Origin: Salirhabdus sp. Marseille-P4669
Lineage (GTDB): Bacteria; Bacillota; Bacilli; Bacillales; Alkalibacillaceae
Assembly (NCBI RefSeq): GCF_900240405.1
Contig: NZ_OEQK01000007.1
Location: forward strand, 124,001-188,000
DNA: 64,000 nucleotides
Reading direction: 5' to 3'
Shown: positions 17,886 through 26,799 of the stretch, one piece after another
Numbering within the stretch: the first letter of the stretch is position 1
How the letters are laid out: each line of letters starts with the position of its first letter
Position numbers and translations under genes: made by a program
The notes under the pieces: generated by a model
The model's input: only the letters and a program-made list of their open reading frames with translations
Told to the model about the DNA's origin: nothing
Databases searched by the model: none

Positions 17886-19175
17886 ATGTTGGACTCACCT
17901 TTTTTAACGTTTATCACGTATTTTAACCTCATCATGTTTCTACTGTTCGCTGTACTGTACTCGTATAAATTTGTCTATATATACATAGCGTTTAGGGCGA
18001 AACGGAAGAAGGAAGCTGTTAAAAGAAAGGTACGGATACATAACTATGCGGCTATTATTGCAGCGAGGAACGAAGAGCTTGTTATTGGAGAATTGATCAA
18101 AAGTATCAAAAATCAAAATTATCCAGAAGATTGTGTAGATATTTTTGTTGTAGCGGACAATTGTACGGATCAAACAGCTAAAGTTGCCAAGCGAGCTGGA
18201 GCTATTGTTCGTGAGCGGTTTAATAAGCTGCTTGTTGGGAAAGGTTACGCACTCGATTACATGATAAAAATTATTGAGCAGGAATATGCGGCTAATCAGT
18301 ACGACGGGTATCTTATATTTGATGCGGATAATTTACTGGATGAAAATTATATAGCAGAGATGAATAAGACGTTTAATCGTGGTTATCGCGTCGTGACAAG
18401 TTACCGTAATTCAAAAAACTATGGACAAAACTGGATTACAGCGGGTTACTCGCTCTGGTTTCTACACGAAGCGGAGTACCTTAATTTACCGAGAATGGTT
18501 TTGAAAACGAGCTGTGCTATTTCGGGAACCGGGTTTCTTGTGCATGCGAATTTAATTAAACAAAATGGTGGGTGGATTCATCACCTTTTAACTGAGGACA
18601 TTGAATTTTCAGTTCATCAAATATTAAAGGGAGAAACCATTGGTTATTGCAAGCATGCTATTTTTTACGACGAACAACCGGCTACCCTTCCACAATCCTG
18701 GAATCAGAGATTACGTTGGGCAAAAGGCTTTTATCAAGTGCTTGGAAAGTATGGAAGAGACTTAATTAAAAGCATCTTTTTTGGCAAGAGTAATCGCTTT
18801 TCTTGTTATGACATGACCATGACGATTATGCCTGCCCTGCTCATTTCCCTTTTTAGTCTTTTCGTAAATGGTGTTTTTTACGTTAACGCCGTTTTTGAAG
18901 TCATTGATGAGAAGGGATTTGTCCAAGCAATGAATATCGTGATGTTAAAATCCCTTATTGGTTATTATGGATAACTATTCATGATTGGTTTCATCACAAC
19001 TTTGACAGAATGGAAGAGGATCCATTGTTCTAGTTGGAAAAAAATCTGGTTTACCTTCACATTTCCCTTTTTTATGTTTACGTATATACCCATTGCAGTC
19101 GTAGCATTATTTAAAAATGTGGAGTGGAAACCAATTGCGCACACAGAAGTGAAATCCCTTGATGATGTAAGGTGA
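17886..19175 (+). pseudogene. Membrane glycosyltransferase family 2, truncated by an in-frame TAA
   Basis: A processive-type GT2 glycosyltransferase (IcaA/cellulose synthase-like) expected to polymerise or attach sugars at the membrane. Seen: N-terminal membrane segment (residues ~8-35), IIAARNEELVIGELI, DADN near residue 150, TEDIEF near residue 240, and the acceptor motif QRLRWAKGFYQ. TAA at 18972-18974 (codon 363) ends the frame between membrane segments, but the same frame continues to 19175 (MIGFITTLTEWKRIHC and a further hydrophobic segment), giving 429 residues if the codon were sense. A TTA to TAA change (Leu) would explain it. The catalytic part is intact, so the short form could keep some activity. 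Confidence 0.7.
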
Positions 19176-19189
19176 AAAAAGAATGTGCT

Positions 19190-19226
19190 ATAGGCAATAT
19201 TCCATTGGGATATTGCCTATTTTCTT
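19190..19226 (+). terminator. Terminator after the glycosyltransferase gene
   Basis: ATAGGCAATAT, a 9-base loop and ATATTGCCTAT form a perfect 11-bp stem followed by TTTCTTTT. Confidence 0.8.
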
Positions 19227-19341
19227 TTAATAAGCGTCTGCTATTTCGATATTTTGAATATATTGGGATAGGATAAAAGAAAAAAGCAGAAGAACGTGCT
19301 AAAATAAAGTCACTACGATAAATAAGTTCATAAGCAGAGGT

Positions 19342-21720
19342 ATGATGGAGATGAATGAGGAATATATGATAAATGCCAAGCACATCTATGATAAGGCAGA
19401 GCGAAAGGCATCGAATTATTTTCGTTCCTTGTATAATCAGGTTCAACAAAAATCGTATATAACGAATCTCACAAAAGATATAAATCATTGGAAACAAAAC
19501 CATATTCGGCATCCTTTTTTATCTTTATTTCATAAGGGAAAAGAAGCGAATGAGATTCGAGGTTATCACAGTTATATACAGTGGCTAAATTATACGGGTA
19601 AACTAGATGGATATTTAACACGCAGCATATCCTATCTTTATATGCGTGACTTAGGGAAGGCATTGCATGATAGTACTACTCAAAACAGTATACAATCCGT
19701 AGTGAAAAAATTAAAAAAGCAATTGCTACGTTCAAATAAAGAACATATGGAGCCTTTTCGTCTGCCGGGCTTATATCGAATGGCACAAAAGGAAAACATT
19801 GAGGACACTTTTATTTGGCTAATAAACAAACTAAAGGCAGTTACGAGTCAGATTCCAGAGGGCATGGATGCGGAACACGCGAAACGAAAAATTATTAAAA
19901 TCGTTGCAGGTACGCTAATGCATGAGTTAGAGGAAATGGATGAAAGTACACCAAGTGAAATACGAGAAAGGAATCTCCAACGAGCAATTCAATTAGGATA
20001 TGCATATGGTCTAACCTACCCCTTCATTGATGACCTTCTTGATGCAAATATATTGTCTGCTGAAGAGGAAAAAAATTATTCCCAAATGATACGTAAAACC
20101 CTTCTCACTGGTACAGTACCTAATTTAGATTATTGGAATGGTGAAAATAAAGCATTTGTATACTTTGTGCATTCTGAATTACGAGAAGCATTTGAACGAA
20201 TCCTTAGTCATCAAACAGAAGTTTCTAGAAATAAGTTTTTAGAGGAGTCGTATATCTTTTTTAATTCTCAAGAAATCGATCGGAATAAGGATTTGGCAAA
20301 TGAACAGTACACAAATGAAGAATTATATATCCCTGTGATTCTAAAGTCTTCTTCCTCCCGTTTAATTGTTCGTACGCTATTAAATACACCAGAGGATGAA
20401 CATATCGATGATCGTACCTTTTATTATGGAATCTATAATCAGCTAGCAGATGACTTTGCGGATATGTTTGAGGATTTGGAGGAGGGGGCTGTAACTCCCT
20501 ATACGTATTATTTAACATACTATAAGCAGCGTAATGATTTGATTAATCCATTTGAGCTATATTGGACGGTTATTTCAAATTTGATTCATCACGTGTATCA
20601 AAACGATCCAATGTCTATTGAAGTAATTTTAGATCGAGCGATAAATGGGTTAAAGCGAAATAAGAAACGGCTAGGTACTAAAAGATACAATGAAATAATT
20701 GGAATTTTTGCTGCCGATATGCCAAAATTTAATAAATTAATTCAACGTCTCGTCCAAAAGGCAAGCGACGTAGACTTTTTTGATAAATTACTACGAGACC
20801 ATATGCTATCGAATTTTAAGAAAGAACGTAAGGAACGTGAGGAATTTCAACAAACGATTGAAACGATTCGAAAACAAGTTAATTCCGATTTAACGTTAGA
20901 AAGTGTACAGGAAAATAAAAATTTAAAAGAGCAGATTACAGAGGCGGCAAACTATAGTTTAGCGACTGATGGAAAACGGCTCAGACCAATTGTCTCCTGG
21001 TTTATAGGTGTTCATGAATATGGGCTAAATCGTAATGCTTTAACGCCACTTTTAAAATCATTAGAGTATATGCACACAGCTTCACTTATTTTCGATGATT
21101 TACCAGCGCAGGATAACGCAGATACGCGCAGGGGAAATCTAGCTTTACACAAAGTGTATAATACTGCAGTAGCTGAATTGACAGGACTTTATTTAACTCA
21201 AAAGGCGGTACAGGAACAAGCATCATTACAGGCAGCTCATCCTGAGACGGTTCTTCGTTTAATACAGTATTCTTCAGAAAAAACGATGGAAATGTGTAAG
21301 GGGCAAGCGATGGACTTAGCTTCAAAAGGGAAGACGTTGACGTTAGAACAGCTAAATACAATGAGTTTTTACAAAACGGGCCTTGGCTTTGAAGCATCTC
21401 TTCTTATGCCAGCAATACTAGCGCATGTAGAAGAAAAGGAAATGCAAGGTTTAAAACAATACGCCTACCATGCGGGAATTGCGTTTCAAATCAAGGATGA
21501 TTTACTAGATATTGAAGGAGATTCGGATTTGTTAGGAAAGCAAGTTGGTATTGATGTGACAAATAATAACTCTACCTTTGTATCCATTCTAGGGCTGGAT
21601 GGTGCTAGAATGGCCATGTGGGATCATTACTGTAATGCACTAGAAGCCTTACAAGAAGTGCCACACAAAACAAACTTTTTAAAGCATTTACTAGATTACT
21701 TTGTTCATCGTGATCATTAG
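19342..21720 (+). CDS. Large polyprenyl synthetase-family protein with two isoprenoid-synthase-like halves
   Basis: A 792-residue soluble protein, more than twice the length of a normal (~300 aa) prenyl diphosphate synthase. The C-terminal third is a clear class I prenyl synthase: first Asp-rich motif DDLPAQD at residues 585-591 followed by NADTRRG, and second motif DDLLD at 719-723. Residues 1-500 look unrelated at first, but hold two DDxxD-like motifs, DDLLD at 230-234 and DDFAD at 370-374. Their 140-residue spacing is close to the 134 residues of the C-terminal pair. It may therefore be two fused isoprenoid-synthase folds; substrate and product are unknown. AGAGG at 19336-19340 favours ATG 19345 or 19351 as the true start. 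Downstream of two broken genes, but itself intact. Confidence 0.8.
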   Translation: MMEMNEEYMINAKHIYDKAERKASNYFRSLYNQVQQKSYITNLTKDINHWKQNHIRHPFLSLFHKGKEANEIRGYHSYIQWLNYTGKLDGYLTRSISYLYMRDLGKALHDSTTQNSIQSVVKKLKKQLLRSNKEHMEPFRLPGLYRMAQKENIEDTFIWLINKLKAVTSQIPEGMDAEHAKRKIIKIVAGTLMHELEEMDESTPSEIRERNLQRAIQLGYAYGLTYPFIDDLLDANILSAEEEKNYSQMIRKTLLTGTVPNLDYWNGENKAFVYFVHSELREAFERILSHQTEVSRNKFLEESYIFFNSQEIDRNKDLANEQYTNEELYIPVILKSSSSRLIVRTLLNTPEDEHIDDRTFYYGIYNQLADDFADMFEDLEEGAVTPYTYYLTYYKQRNDLINPFELYWTVISNLIHHVYQNDPMSIEVILDRAINGLKRNKKRLGTKRYNEIIGIFAADMPKFNKLIQRLVQKASDVDFFDKLLRDHMLSNFKKERKEREEFQQTIETIRKQVNSDLTLESVQENKNLKEQITEAANYSLATDGKRLRPIVSWFIGVHEYGLNRNALTPLLKSLEYMHTASLIFDDLPAQDNADTRRGNLALHKVYNTAVAELTGLYLTQKAVQEQASLQAAHPETVLRLIQYSSEKTMEMCKGQAMDLASKGKTLTLEQLNTMSFYKTGLGFEASLLMPAILAHVEEKEMQGLKQYAYHAGIAFQIKDDLLDIEGDSDLLGKQVGIDVTNNNSTFVSILGLDGARMAMWDHYCNALEALQEVPHKTNFLKHLLDYFVHRDH

Positions 21721-21722
21721 AA

Positions 21723-21748
21723 GAGAGGGTATAAATATACCCTCTTTC
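21723..21748. terminator. Bidirectional terminator
   Basis: AGAGGGTATA, a 2-base loop and TATACCCTCT form a 10-bp stem with T-rich sequence after it, between the convergent prenyl synthetase and yuxH-like genes. Confidence 0.75.
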
Positions 21749-21803
21749 ATTCAACAACCTCAATTTGCCAATTGATTATGAACGACCCTCACCCATCTTC
21801 AGC

Positions 21804-23036
21804 TTATATAGTTCCCTCCATAATTTCTTTCGTCCATTTCACTGCTTCTACATGTATTTGATAAACGCACTCTCTTGATATTCGAAGTTCATAAGCCAAT
21901 TTTTCGATTGTGTCCCAATTTGATTTTTCTAGTGAAAGAACAAGTTGATAGATTGGAACGTATTTTGTTTGCTGTCCCATTAGTGTGTGTTTTATTTCGG
22001 GATCTAAAGGTAATTGCTTAAGTAGCTTTTCCAATGGTTGCTGCATTAATGTATCCATTAAGGAAAGTAACCCTACTAAAAAATAACTGGATGCCTCATG
22101 GCGAAATCCTTTCTCTAGCGCAATGAGTTCACTTGCCTTTGCGCGTATGAAACTCATTTTTATTACTTCGTCTATATATTTTTCCTTTTTCTTTGATTTT
22201 TCTCGCAAAGAAAGAAGGAATATCCATTTTTTTAATTCTTTAAATCCTAAGTACACAATTGCTTGCTGTATGGATTTAATTTGATAGCTAATCCCTATAA
22301 TAGGGGAGTTGATTAACTTCAATAGCTTATAAGAAAGGGAAATATCAGCTTCTATAAATCTTGCAAGCATTAGAACATCTGGTTCCTCTTTCGATAATTC
22401 ATTCATCATAACGAGAAAATTTTGGTGCTGGGCAGGTACATCCTTCGTCGATAAGATGGTAGGCTTACTGAAAAAGTATCCTTGAAAATAGGTATATCCA
22501 TCCTGTAAGCATTGTTCATATTCTTCCATTGTTTCGACTTTCTCAGCTAAAAATTGAACGTTATATTTTTTTAATAACTGCATGAATACAATTTGTTTGG
22601 GGCGTGGTGTTAAACGAGTATCTATTTTAATGATATCTGCTAGCTCTAATAGCTTAATAAAATTGTGCTGATCCCCTCTCCATTCAAAGTCATCCAAAGC
22701 AATCTTGTACCCCATTTTCTTTAGCTCTTTGCAACTATTTATGATGTGGTCTGTAGGATTAACCGTCTCTAGTATTTCCACAACAATCATATGTGGTGGG
22801 AAGACAGTAGGTGTTAAATACTCTAATAGATTTTCTGTGAAGTTAATAAAGCAAGGTTTTCCCTCTGATAATTCTTTAATCCCAATTTCCATAAAGCTCG
22901 TAATAACACTAGAGGTAGCTTGATCACCATCAATATTCGCAAACTTATTTTGCATACTGTTCCGATATAATAATTCATAGCCAAAGACATCTTGTTTTGT
23001 GTTTAAAATTGGTTGTCTTCCTACATATACCTCCAC
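21804..23036 (-). CDS. yuxH: EAL- and HDOD-domain signalling protein, YuxH-like
   Basis: A ~410-residue regulator with an N-terminal EAL-like domain (YVGRQPILN, then YELLYR where EAL enzymes have the EAL triplet, ALDDFEW) and a C-terminal HDOD domain (residues ~200-400). The EAL motif is degenerate, so c-di-GMP hydrolysis is doubtful; YuxH-type proteins are usually considered inactive or binding-only. GTG 23036 gives the usual family N-terminus and has AGAGGTGG 5 bases upstream; GTG 23045 is the longer alternative. The type IV pilus locus elsewhere in the window is a possible target of c-di-GMP control, but nothing links them directly. Confidence 0.82.
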   Translation of the reverse strand: MEVYVGRQPILNTKQDVFGYELLYRNSMQNKFANIDGDQATSSVITSFMEIGIKELSEGKPCFINFTENLLEYLTPTVFPPHMIVVEILETVNPTDHIINSCKELKKMGYKIALDDFEWRGDQHNFIKLLELADIIKIDTRLTPRPKQIVFMQLLKKYNVQFLAEKVETMEEYEQCLQDGYTYFQGYFFSKPTILSTKDVPAQHQNFLVMMNELSKEEPDVLMLARFIEADISLSYKLLKLINSPIIGISYQIKSIQQAIVYLGFKELKKWIFLLSLREKSKKKEKYIDEVIKMSFIRAKASELIALEKGFRHEASSYFLVGLLSLMDTLMQQPLEKLLKQLPLDPEIKHTLMGQQTKYVPIYQLVLSLEKSNWDTIEKLAYELRISRECVYQIHVEAVKWTKEIMEGTI

Positions 23037-23146
23037 TAATTCCACCTCTGCTATAGATAAAACGTTAAAATAGTAAAAAATTTCAATTATATAAGACTAT
23101 TTTACTATTAAGGAAATAAAAGTAAATATTTTTTTGTGAAAGATTG

Positions 23147-24064
23147 TCAACCAAAAATTTGTCCGCCATTTACATGCAACGTTTGACCTGTTACAAATCT
23201 AGAATCATCGGATGCAAGATAGACAAAGGTTGGTGCGACCTCAAACGGCTGTCCTTGGCGGTCCATTGGATTTCCAGCAAGAGGTACTTGATCAGCAGAA
23301 AAGCTAGCTGGAATGAGCGGTGTCCAAATACGTCCAGGTGCTATCGCATTGACACGAATTCCTTTCGTTACTAAGTTTCTGGCCAATGCCCGGGTGAAGC
23401 CTACGTTTGCTGCTTTTGTAGCAGTATAATCGATTAATTGGTCGTTTCCATCAAAGGCAACCACAGAAGCCGTATTAATAATGGAGCTTCCTGCTTTTAA
23501 GTGCTTCAATGCTGCCCTTGTAGTGTAAAAGTGAGAGTATATATTAACCTTAAAGGTGTCATCAAATTGTTCGTCGGTGATATCGGTTAAGCTTAGCTGT
23601 TGAAATTGAATGCCAACATGATTGCACAACACATCAAGCTGCTTAAAGGCGTCTATTGTCTTTTCTACAATATGAACACAGTGCGCTTTTTCACGTAGAT
23701 CACCTGGTAAAAGCAAGCATTGTTGTCCTAGTTCTTCGATGCGTTTTTTCGTTCTTTCTGCATCCTCATGCTCATCTAAATAGGCAATAGCTATATTTGC
23801 ACCCTCTTTTGCAAAAGCAATCGCAGCTGCTGCCCCCATTCCACTATCACCACCAGTAATCAGGGCAACTTTTCCTTTTAATTTATCTGTACCTGTATAA
23901 TTTGGATTTTCAATAATTGGTTTTGGCACCATTAGCTTTTCTACGCCAGGCTGACGATATTGCCGTTGTTCAGGTACAGTAAGGGCTACATCCTCATATT
24001 GGGTGATTTTACCGTAGTTTGGATATAGCGGATATTGCATCTCATTTTTCTGTTCATCCGACAT
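23147..24064 (-). CDS. Short-chain dehydrogenase/reductase, general-stress-type (YdaD/YhxC-like)
   Basis: A 305-residue NAD(P)-dependent oxidoreductase with a Rossmann fold. Seen: [20 protein letters not shown] (cofactor binding, near residue 70), NTASVV with the catalytic Ser region, YTATKAA with the catalytic Tyr-x-x-x-Lys, and an ~60-residue N-terminal extension typical of the YdaD (GSP39)/YhxC/YhdF group. Substrate unknown. AGGAGGATGACC before the start gives a strong ribosome site. It stands alone on the minus strand. Confidence 0.88.
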   Translation of the reverse strand: MSDEQKNEMQYPLYPNYGKITQYEDVALTVPEQRQYRQPGVEKLMVPKPIIENPNYTGTDKLKGKVALITGGDSGMGAAAAIAFAKEGANIAIAYLDEHEDAERTKKRIEELGQQCLLLPGDLREKAHCVHIVEKTIDAFKQLDVLCNHVGIQFQQLSLTDITDEQFDDTFKVNIYSHFYTTRAALKHLKAGSSIINTASVVAFDGNDQLIDYTATKAANVGFTRALARNLVTKGIRVNAIAPGRIWTPLIPASFSADQVPLAGNPMDRQGQPFEVAPTFVYLASDDSRFVTGQTLHVNGGQIFG

Positions 24065-24195
24065 AATTGGTCATCCTCCTAATCCATTGTTCGTGTTGTG
24101 GTTACTTTATGAAAAATAGGCACTAACCGTGCATGTGAAGAATGTATCCCATAAGTAACGAAAGCGAATAGGATAGGAGTATAGGAGGGATAACA

Positions 24196-24366
24196 TTGAA
24201 ATATTATTATAATCCAGAGGTAGAGAGGCTACTTATTAACGTTACGAAAGATACAGAAAAAATGAGATATAACGATAATAAGAAGAAGCTGAAGGTTCCG
24301 AAAATAGGACCAAGACCACCGTATTACAAAGATCCTAAATATGATCATTATTATCCAGTGATTTAG
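24196..24366 (+). CDS. Small basic Tyr/Pro-rich protein (56 aa), unknown
   Basis: An unlisted short gene: TTG 24196 follows AGGAGGGA (24183-24190) at ideal spacing, and the frame ends at TAG 24364. The 56-residue product is rich in Tyr, Lys and Pro, with GPRPPYYKDPKYDHYYPVI at its C-terminus. There is no signal peptide or membrane segment. I do not recognise a family; the composition recalls small spore coat proteins, but that is only an impression. A hairpin with a T-rich tail follows, supporting a real transcription unit. Confidence 0.6.
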   Translation: MKYYYNPEVERLLINVTKDTEKMRYNDNKKKLKVPKIGPRPPYYKDPKYDHYYPVI

Positions 24367-24398
24367 ATTAGGGAGATACTGGTGTAAAGCGTTTAGAC

Positions 24399-24450
24399 AT
24401 CTAAACCAAGCAAAGGGACCCAATAGGTATTTTCTTGGTTTGGATTTTCT
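24399..24450 (+). terminator. Terminator-like hairpin
   Basis: ATCTAAACCAAG pairs with CTTGGTTTGGAT (one G-T) across a 23-base loop, followed by TTTCTGATTT. It would end the 56-codon gene. Confidence 0.5.
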
Positions 24451-24523
24451 GATTTCTTCAAGTATTTACAGACTACCTGTTATAATAAAATCAGAAAATA
24501 TGAACTAGGAGTATAACGGAAAA

Positions 24524-25042
24524 ATGGAAAAGACAATTGGAATATTAGCACATGTGGACGCGGGGAAAACTACTTTTTCGGAGCAGCTACTCTTTCATAC
24601 AAAAAGCATTCAAAAACGAGGTCGAGTGGATCATAAAAATGCCTAGAAAGCAAAAAACATACTGCTGGAGCCCTACTATCACTTTAAAATTACAGTAGAT
24701 GTTAATCAAATGGGACGCCTATTAACGGATATTCAGCATGCATACGGACAGTGTGAGCCTCCAGTGACGGAAGGGGAGCGGGTGATTATAGTAGGGAAGG
24801 CTCCCGTAGCAACGTTTATGGATTACAGTACAGCATTGGCATCTTTTACCCGTGGAAAAGGGCGTATTCATTTAACCTTTGCTGGCTATGATCGTTGCCA
24901 TAATGAGCAAGAAGTGATGGAAAGGATTGCTTATAACAAAGAAGCGGACCCTGAATACACGTCTTCCTCCATTTTTTGTGCGAAAGGCTCCGGATATTCG
25001 GTGAAATGGGATGAAGCAGAAAAGATGATGCATTGTTTATAG
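24524..25042 (+). pseudogene. TetM-like translation GTPase, internally deleted remnant
   Basis: The first 40 codons encode the start of an EF-G/TetM-type GTPase with an intact P-loop ([18 protein letters not shown]), ending at TAG 24644. The same frame continues as LLEPYYHFKITV and then 110 residues of a TetM-type C-terminal region (MGRLLTDIQHA, SGYSVKWDEAEKMMH). Intact relatives are ~640-650 residues, so roughly 470 codons, from the rest of the GTPase domain to domain IV, are missing. It cannot be functional as a ribosomal protection factor. The stop and the retained frame suggest one large deletion plus point decay. Confidence 0.8.
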
Positions 25043-25055
25043 AGCCCGAAGAGTA

Positions 25056-25538
25056 TTATAGCAATGGTTTTAATTGAAATTGATCCAACGCCAGATTCAC
25101 TTCATGGATGTTATACATCTTCTTTTCAATGCAAAACTCGATAATTAAATCAAACAAGTCACTTTGGGATAACGTATATCCAGCAGTATGCAACAGCTCC
25201 GTTGTATCCTCTTTATTTAGTTCTAATGCAAGGGCGAGAGCGATAACGGTAGATTTGCTTGGATGGTAGTCGGGGTTTGAACGTAGCTTTGAGAAAAGGC
25301 GACGGTCGATCCCGGCTTTTTTATAGATTTCTGGATCCGTTGCTCCTGATACATCGATGTAGTGGAATAGCGTTTGCTGAAAGCTTGGATTACGATGTTT
25401 CTCAATGAAATCTACTAATTCGGTTTGATTTTCTACTAGATGATAACTAGTATGTACGCTTGGGCTTTCTAAAGGCACCACTTCCAGGTTACGTTCAACA
25501 AAATCTTTTAGTTCCTTCAGCAGGTTTGGGTCAAGCAA
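25056..25538 (-). CDS. Unknown 160-aa protein, possibly DNA/RNA-binding
   Basis: A 160-residue soluble protein. The segment DPEIYKKAGIDRRLFSKLRS followed by KSTVIALALALELNKEDTTELLHTAGY reads like a lambda-repressor-type helical domain. I recall a very similar C-terminal extension on some Firmicutes macrodomain (ADP-ribose) proteins. The N-terminal 60 residues are acidic and unremarkable. It is divergent from a small VWA protein with only ~90 bases between, suggesting a functional pair. Function not known. Confidence 0.7.
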   Translation of the reverse strand: MLDPNLLKELKDFVERNLEVVPLESPSVHTSYHLVENQTELVDFIEKHRNPSFQQTLFHYIDVSGATDPEIYKKAGIDRRLFSKLRSNPDYHPSKSTVIALALALELNKEDTTELLHTAGYTLSQSDLFDLIIEFCIEKKMYNIHEVNLALDQFQLKPLL

Positions 25539-25635
25539 CTTAACTCCTCCTCGAGATGTCGCCTTAGAAGCGACCTAAATAACGATTTATTTCGTTACTA
25601 TTATACCATCAAGAGTTTTTAGGAGGATGATGGAT

Positions 25636-26211
25636 ATGAAACAAGGTGTAACGGAAATTATATTTTTACTAGATCGAAGCGGCTCCATGGCAGGATTAGA
25701 GCAGGATACAATAGGTGGATTTAATGCGTTATTGGATAGGCAGTGTGACATTCCTGGAGAAATAAAAGTAACAACCGTGCTTTTTGACAACGAATATGAA
25801 GTGTTATGGAATGGGGCTAATGCAAGAGAGGTTCGATTAACAGACCGGGACTATTATGTAAGAGGAACTACGGCATTATTGGATGCTATTGGCAAAACGA
25901 TTGTAGATGTACAGTATCGGCATTCCACTAGTAATGAAAGTCCTGAACATGTTCTTTTTGTTATTACGACAGATGGGATGGAGAATGCTAGTCGGGAATT
26001 CACGTATCCAAAAGTACAAGAAATGATAACGAAGCAGCAGGAAAAGCAAGGCTGGGAATTTATCTTTCTAGGAGCCAACATCGACGTCGCAAAGGAAGCT
26101 GAGAACATCGGTATCCATGTAGAGCGAGCCTATTCTTTCGAAGCAACGGAGGATGGTGTACAACATATGTATGACATGGTGAGTGAGGAATTGACAAGCA
26201 AGCGAAAATAA
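25636..26211 (+). CDS. Small VWA-domain protein
   Basis: A 191-residue protein consisting almost wholly of one von Willebrand A domain. The metal-ion-dependent adhesion site is complete: DRSGSMAG near the N-terminus, GTTALLDAI with the Thr, and TTDGMEN with the Asp. It resembles the TerY-like single-domain VWA proteins of bacteria, which act as protein-binding adaptors. AGGAGG at 25621-25626 fits ATG 25636 best (9-base spacing); ATG 25627 and 25630 overlap it too closely. It is divergent from the 160-residue protein and ends in a strong terminator. Confidence 0.82.
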   Translation: MKQGVTEIIFLLDRSGSMAGLEQDTIGGFNALLDRQCDIPGEIKVTTVLFDNEYEVLWNGANAREVRLTDRDYYVRGTTALLDAIGKTIVDVQYRHSTSNESPEHVLFVITTDGMENASREFTYPKVQEMITKQQEKQGWEFIFLGANIDVAKEAENIGIHVERAYSFEATEDGVQHMYDMVSEELTSKRK

Positions 26212-26215
26212 ATAG

Positions 26216-26253
26216 AGGACGTCCTTCAAACGATAGGAAGGACGTCCTTTTTA
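26216..26253. terminator. Strong bidirectional terminator
   Basis: AGGACGTCCTTC, a 9-base loop and GAAGGACGTCCTTTTT give a 12-bp stem between the convergent VWA and hxlR-type genes. Confidence 0.85.
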
Positions 26254-26296
26254 TTATCCACGTACGAAATTTGGCTTCCATCTTTAGGTGGAACAG

Positions 26297-26644
26297 TTAA
26301 CTACTTTGCTTTTTCTGCATTTTATGCAAGGTATGTTTCGTGCCCCATTCATGCATGCTTCTTAAGATTGGCTCTAACGTTTTGCCGTATTCCGTAATGG
26401 AGTATTCTACTTTTGGGGGGACTTGAGGATAAACGGTCCGCTCAACAATATCTTCTTCCTCTAATTCTCGTAATTGTTTCGTTAACATTTTTTGTGTAAT
26501 GCCAGGCATGCTTCGTCTCAATTCACTGAAGCGTTGGGTACCTTCTTTTAACAGGTGTAAAAGAATAATCGGCTTCCATTTCCCTACGAGTATGCCTAAT
26601 GCATCCTCTACTTTACATAAATCTGGTTCAATGTTCATCTCCAT
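26297..26644 (-). CDS. HxlR-family winged-helix regulator
   Basis: A 115-residue MarR-like transcription factor of the HxlR/YodB group. Seen: CKVEDALGILVGKWKPIILLHLL with an N-terminal Cys (position 10), the recognition region FSELRRSMPGITQKMLTKQLRELE, and a wing with VPPKVEYSITEYGK. In YodB, CatR and HypR the N-terminal Cys senses quinones or disulfide stress, so redox sensing is a reasonable inference. It is divergent from the flavin oxidoreductase pair and probably controls both directions through the palindromes in between. Confidence 0.85.
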   Translation of the reverse strand: MEMNIEPDLCKVEDALGILVGKWKPIILLHLLKEGTQRFSELRRSMPGITQKMLTKQLRELEEEDIVERTVYPQVPPKVEYSITEYGKTLEPILRSMHEWGTKHTLHKMQKKQSS

Positions 26645-26653
26645 ACTCTCCTT

Positions 26654-26688
26654 TAGTATCTTTTGGGATACTATGTCACTTCGAAGTG
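26654..26688. promoter_or_regulatory. Candidate HxlR operators
   Basis: Two palindromes lie side by side between the regulator and the LLM gene: TAGTATC-TTTTGG-GATACTA (26654-26673) and the perfect 12-mer CACTTCGAAGTG (26677-26688). The first starts only 10 bases before the regulator's start codon, as expected for autorepression. Assignment to HxlR is inferred from position. Confidence 0.5.
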
Positions 26689-26799
26689 CGTACTTCTACT
26701 TTTGTCCTATATGTTACATAATATCATTATAAACAGGAAAGTTGATTCTTGTACACATAAAAGGATACATTTCTTTTAGACAAAGGAAGGGATAACAGA

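Noticed and set aside
24229-24423. 64-codon minus-strand ORF
   Set aside because: Antisense to the better-supported 56-codon gene with its strong ribosome site.
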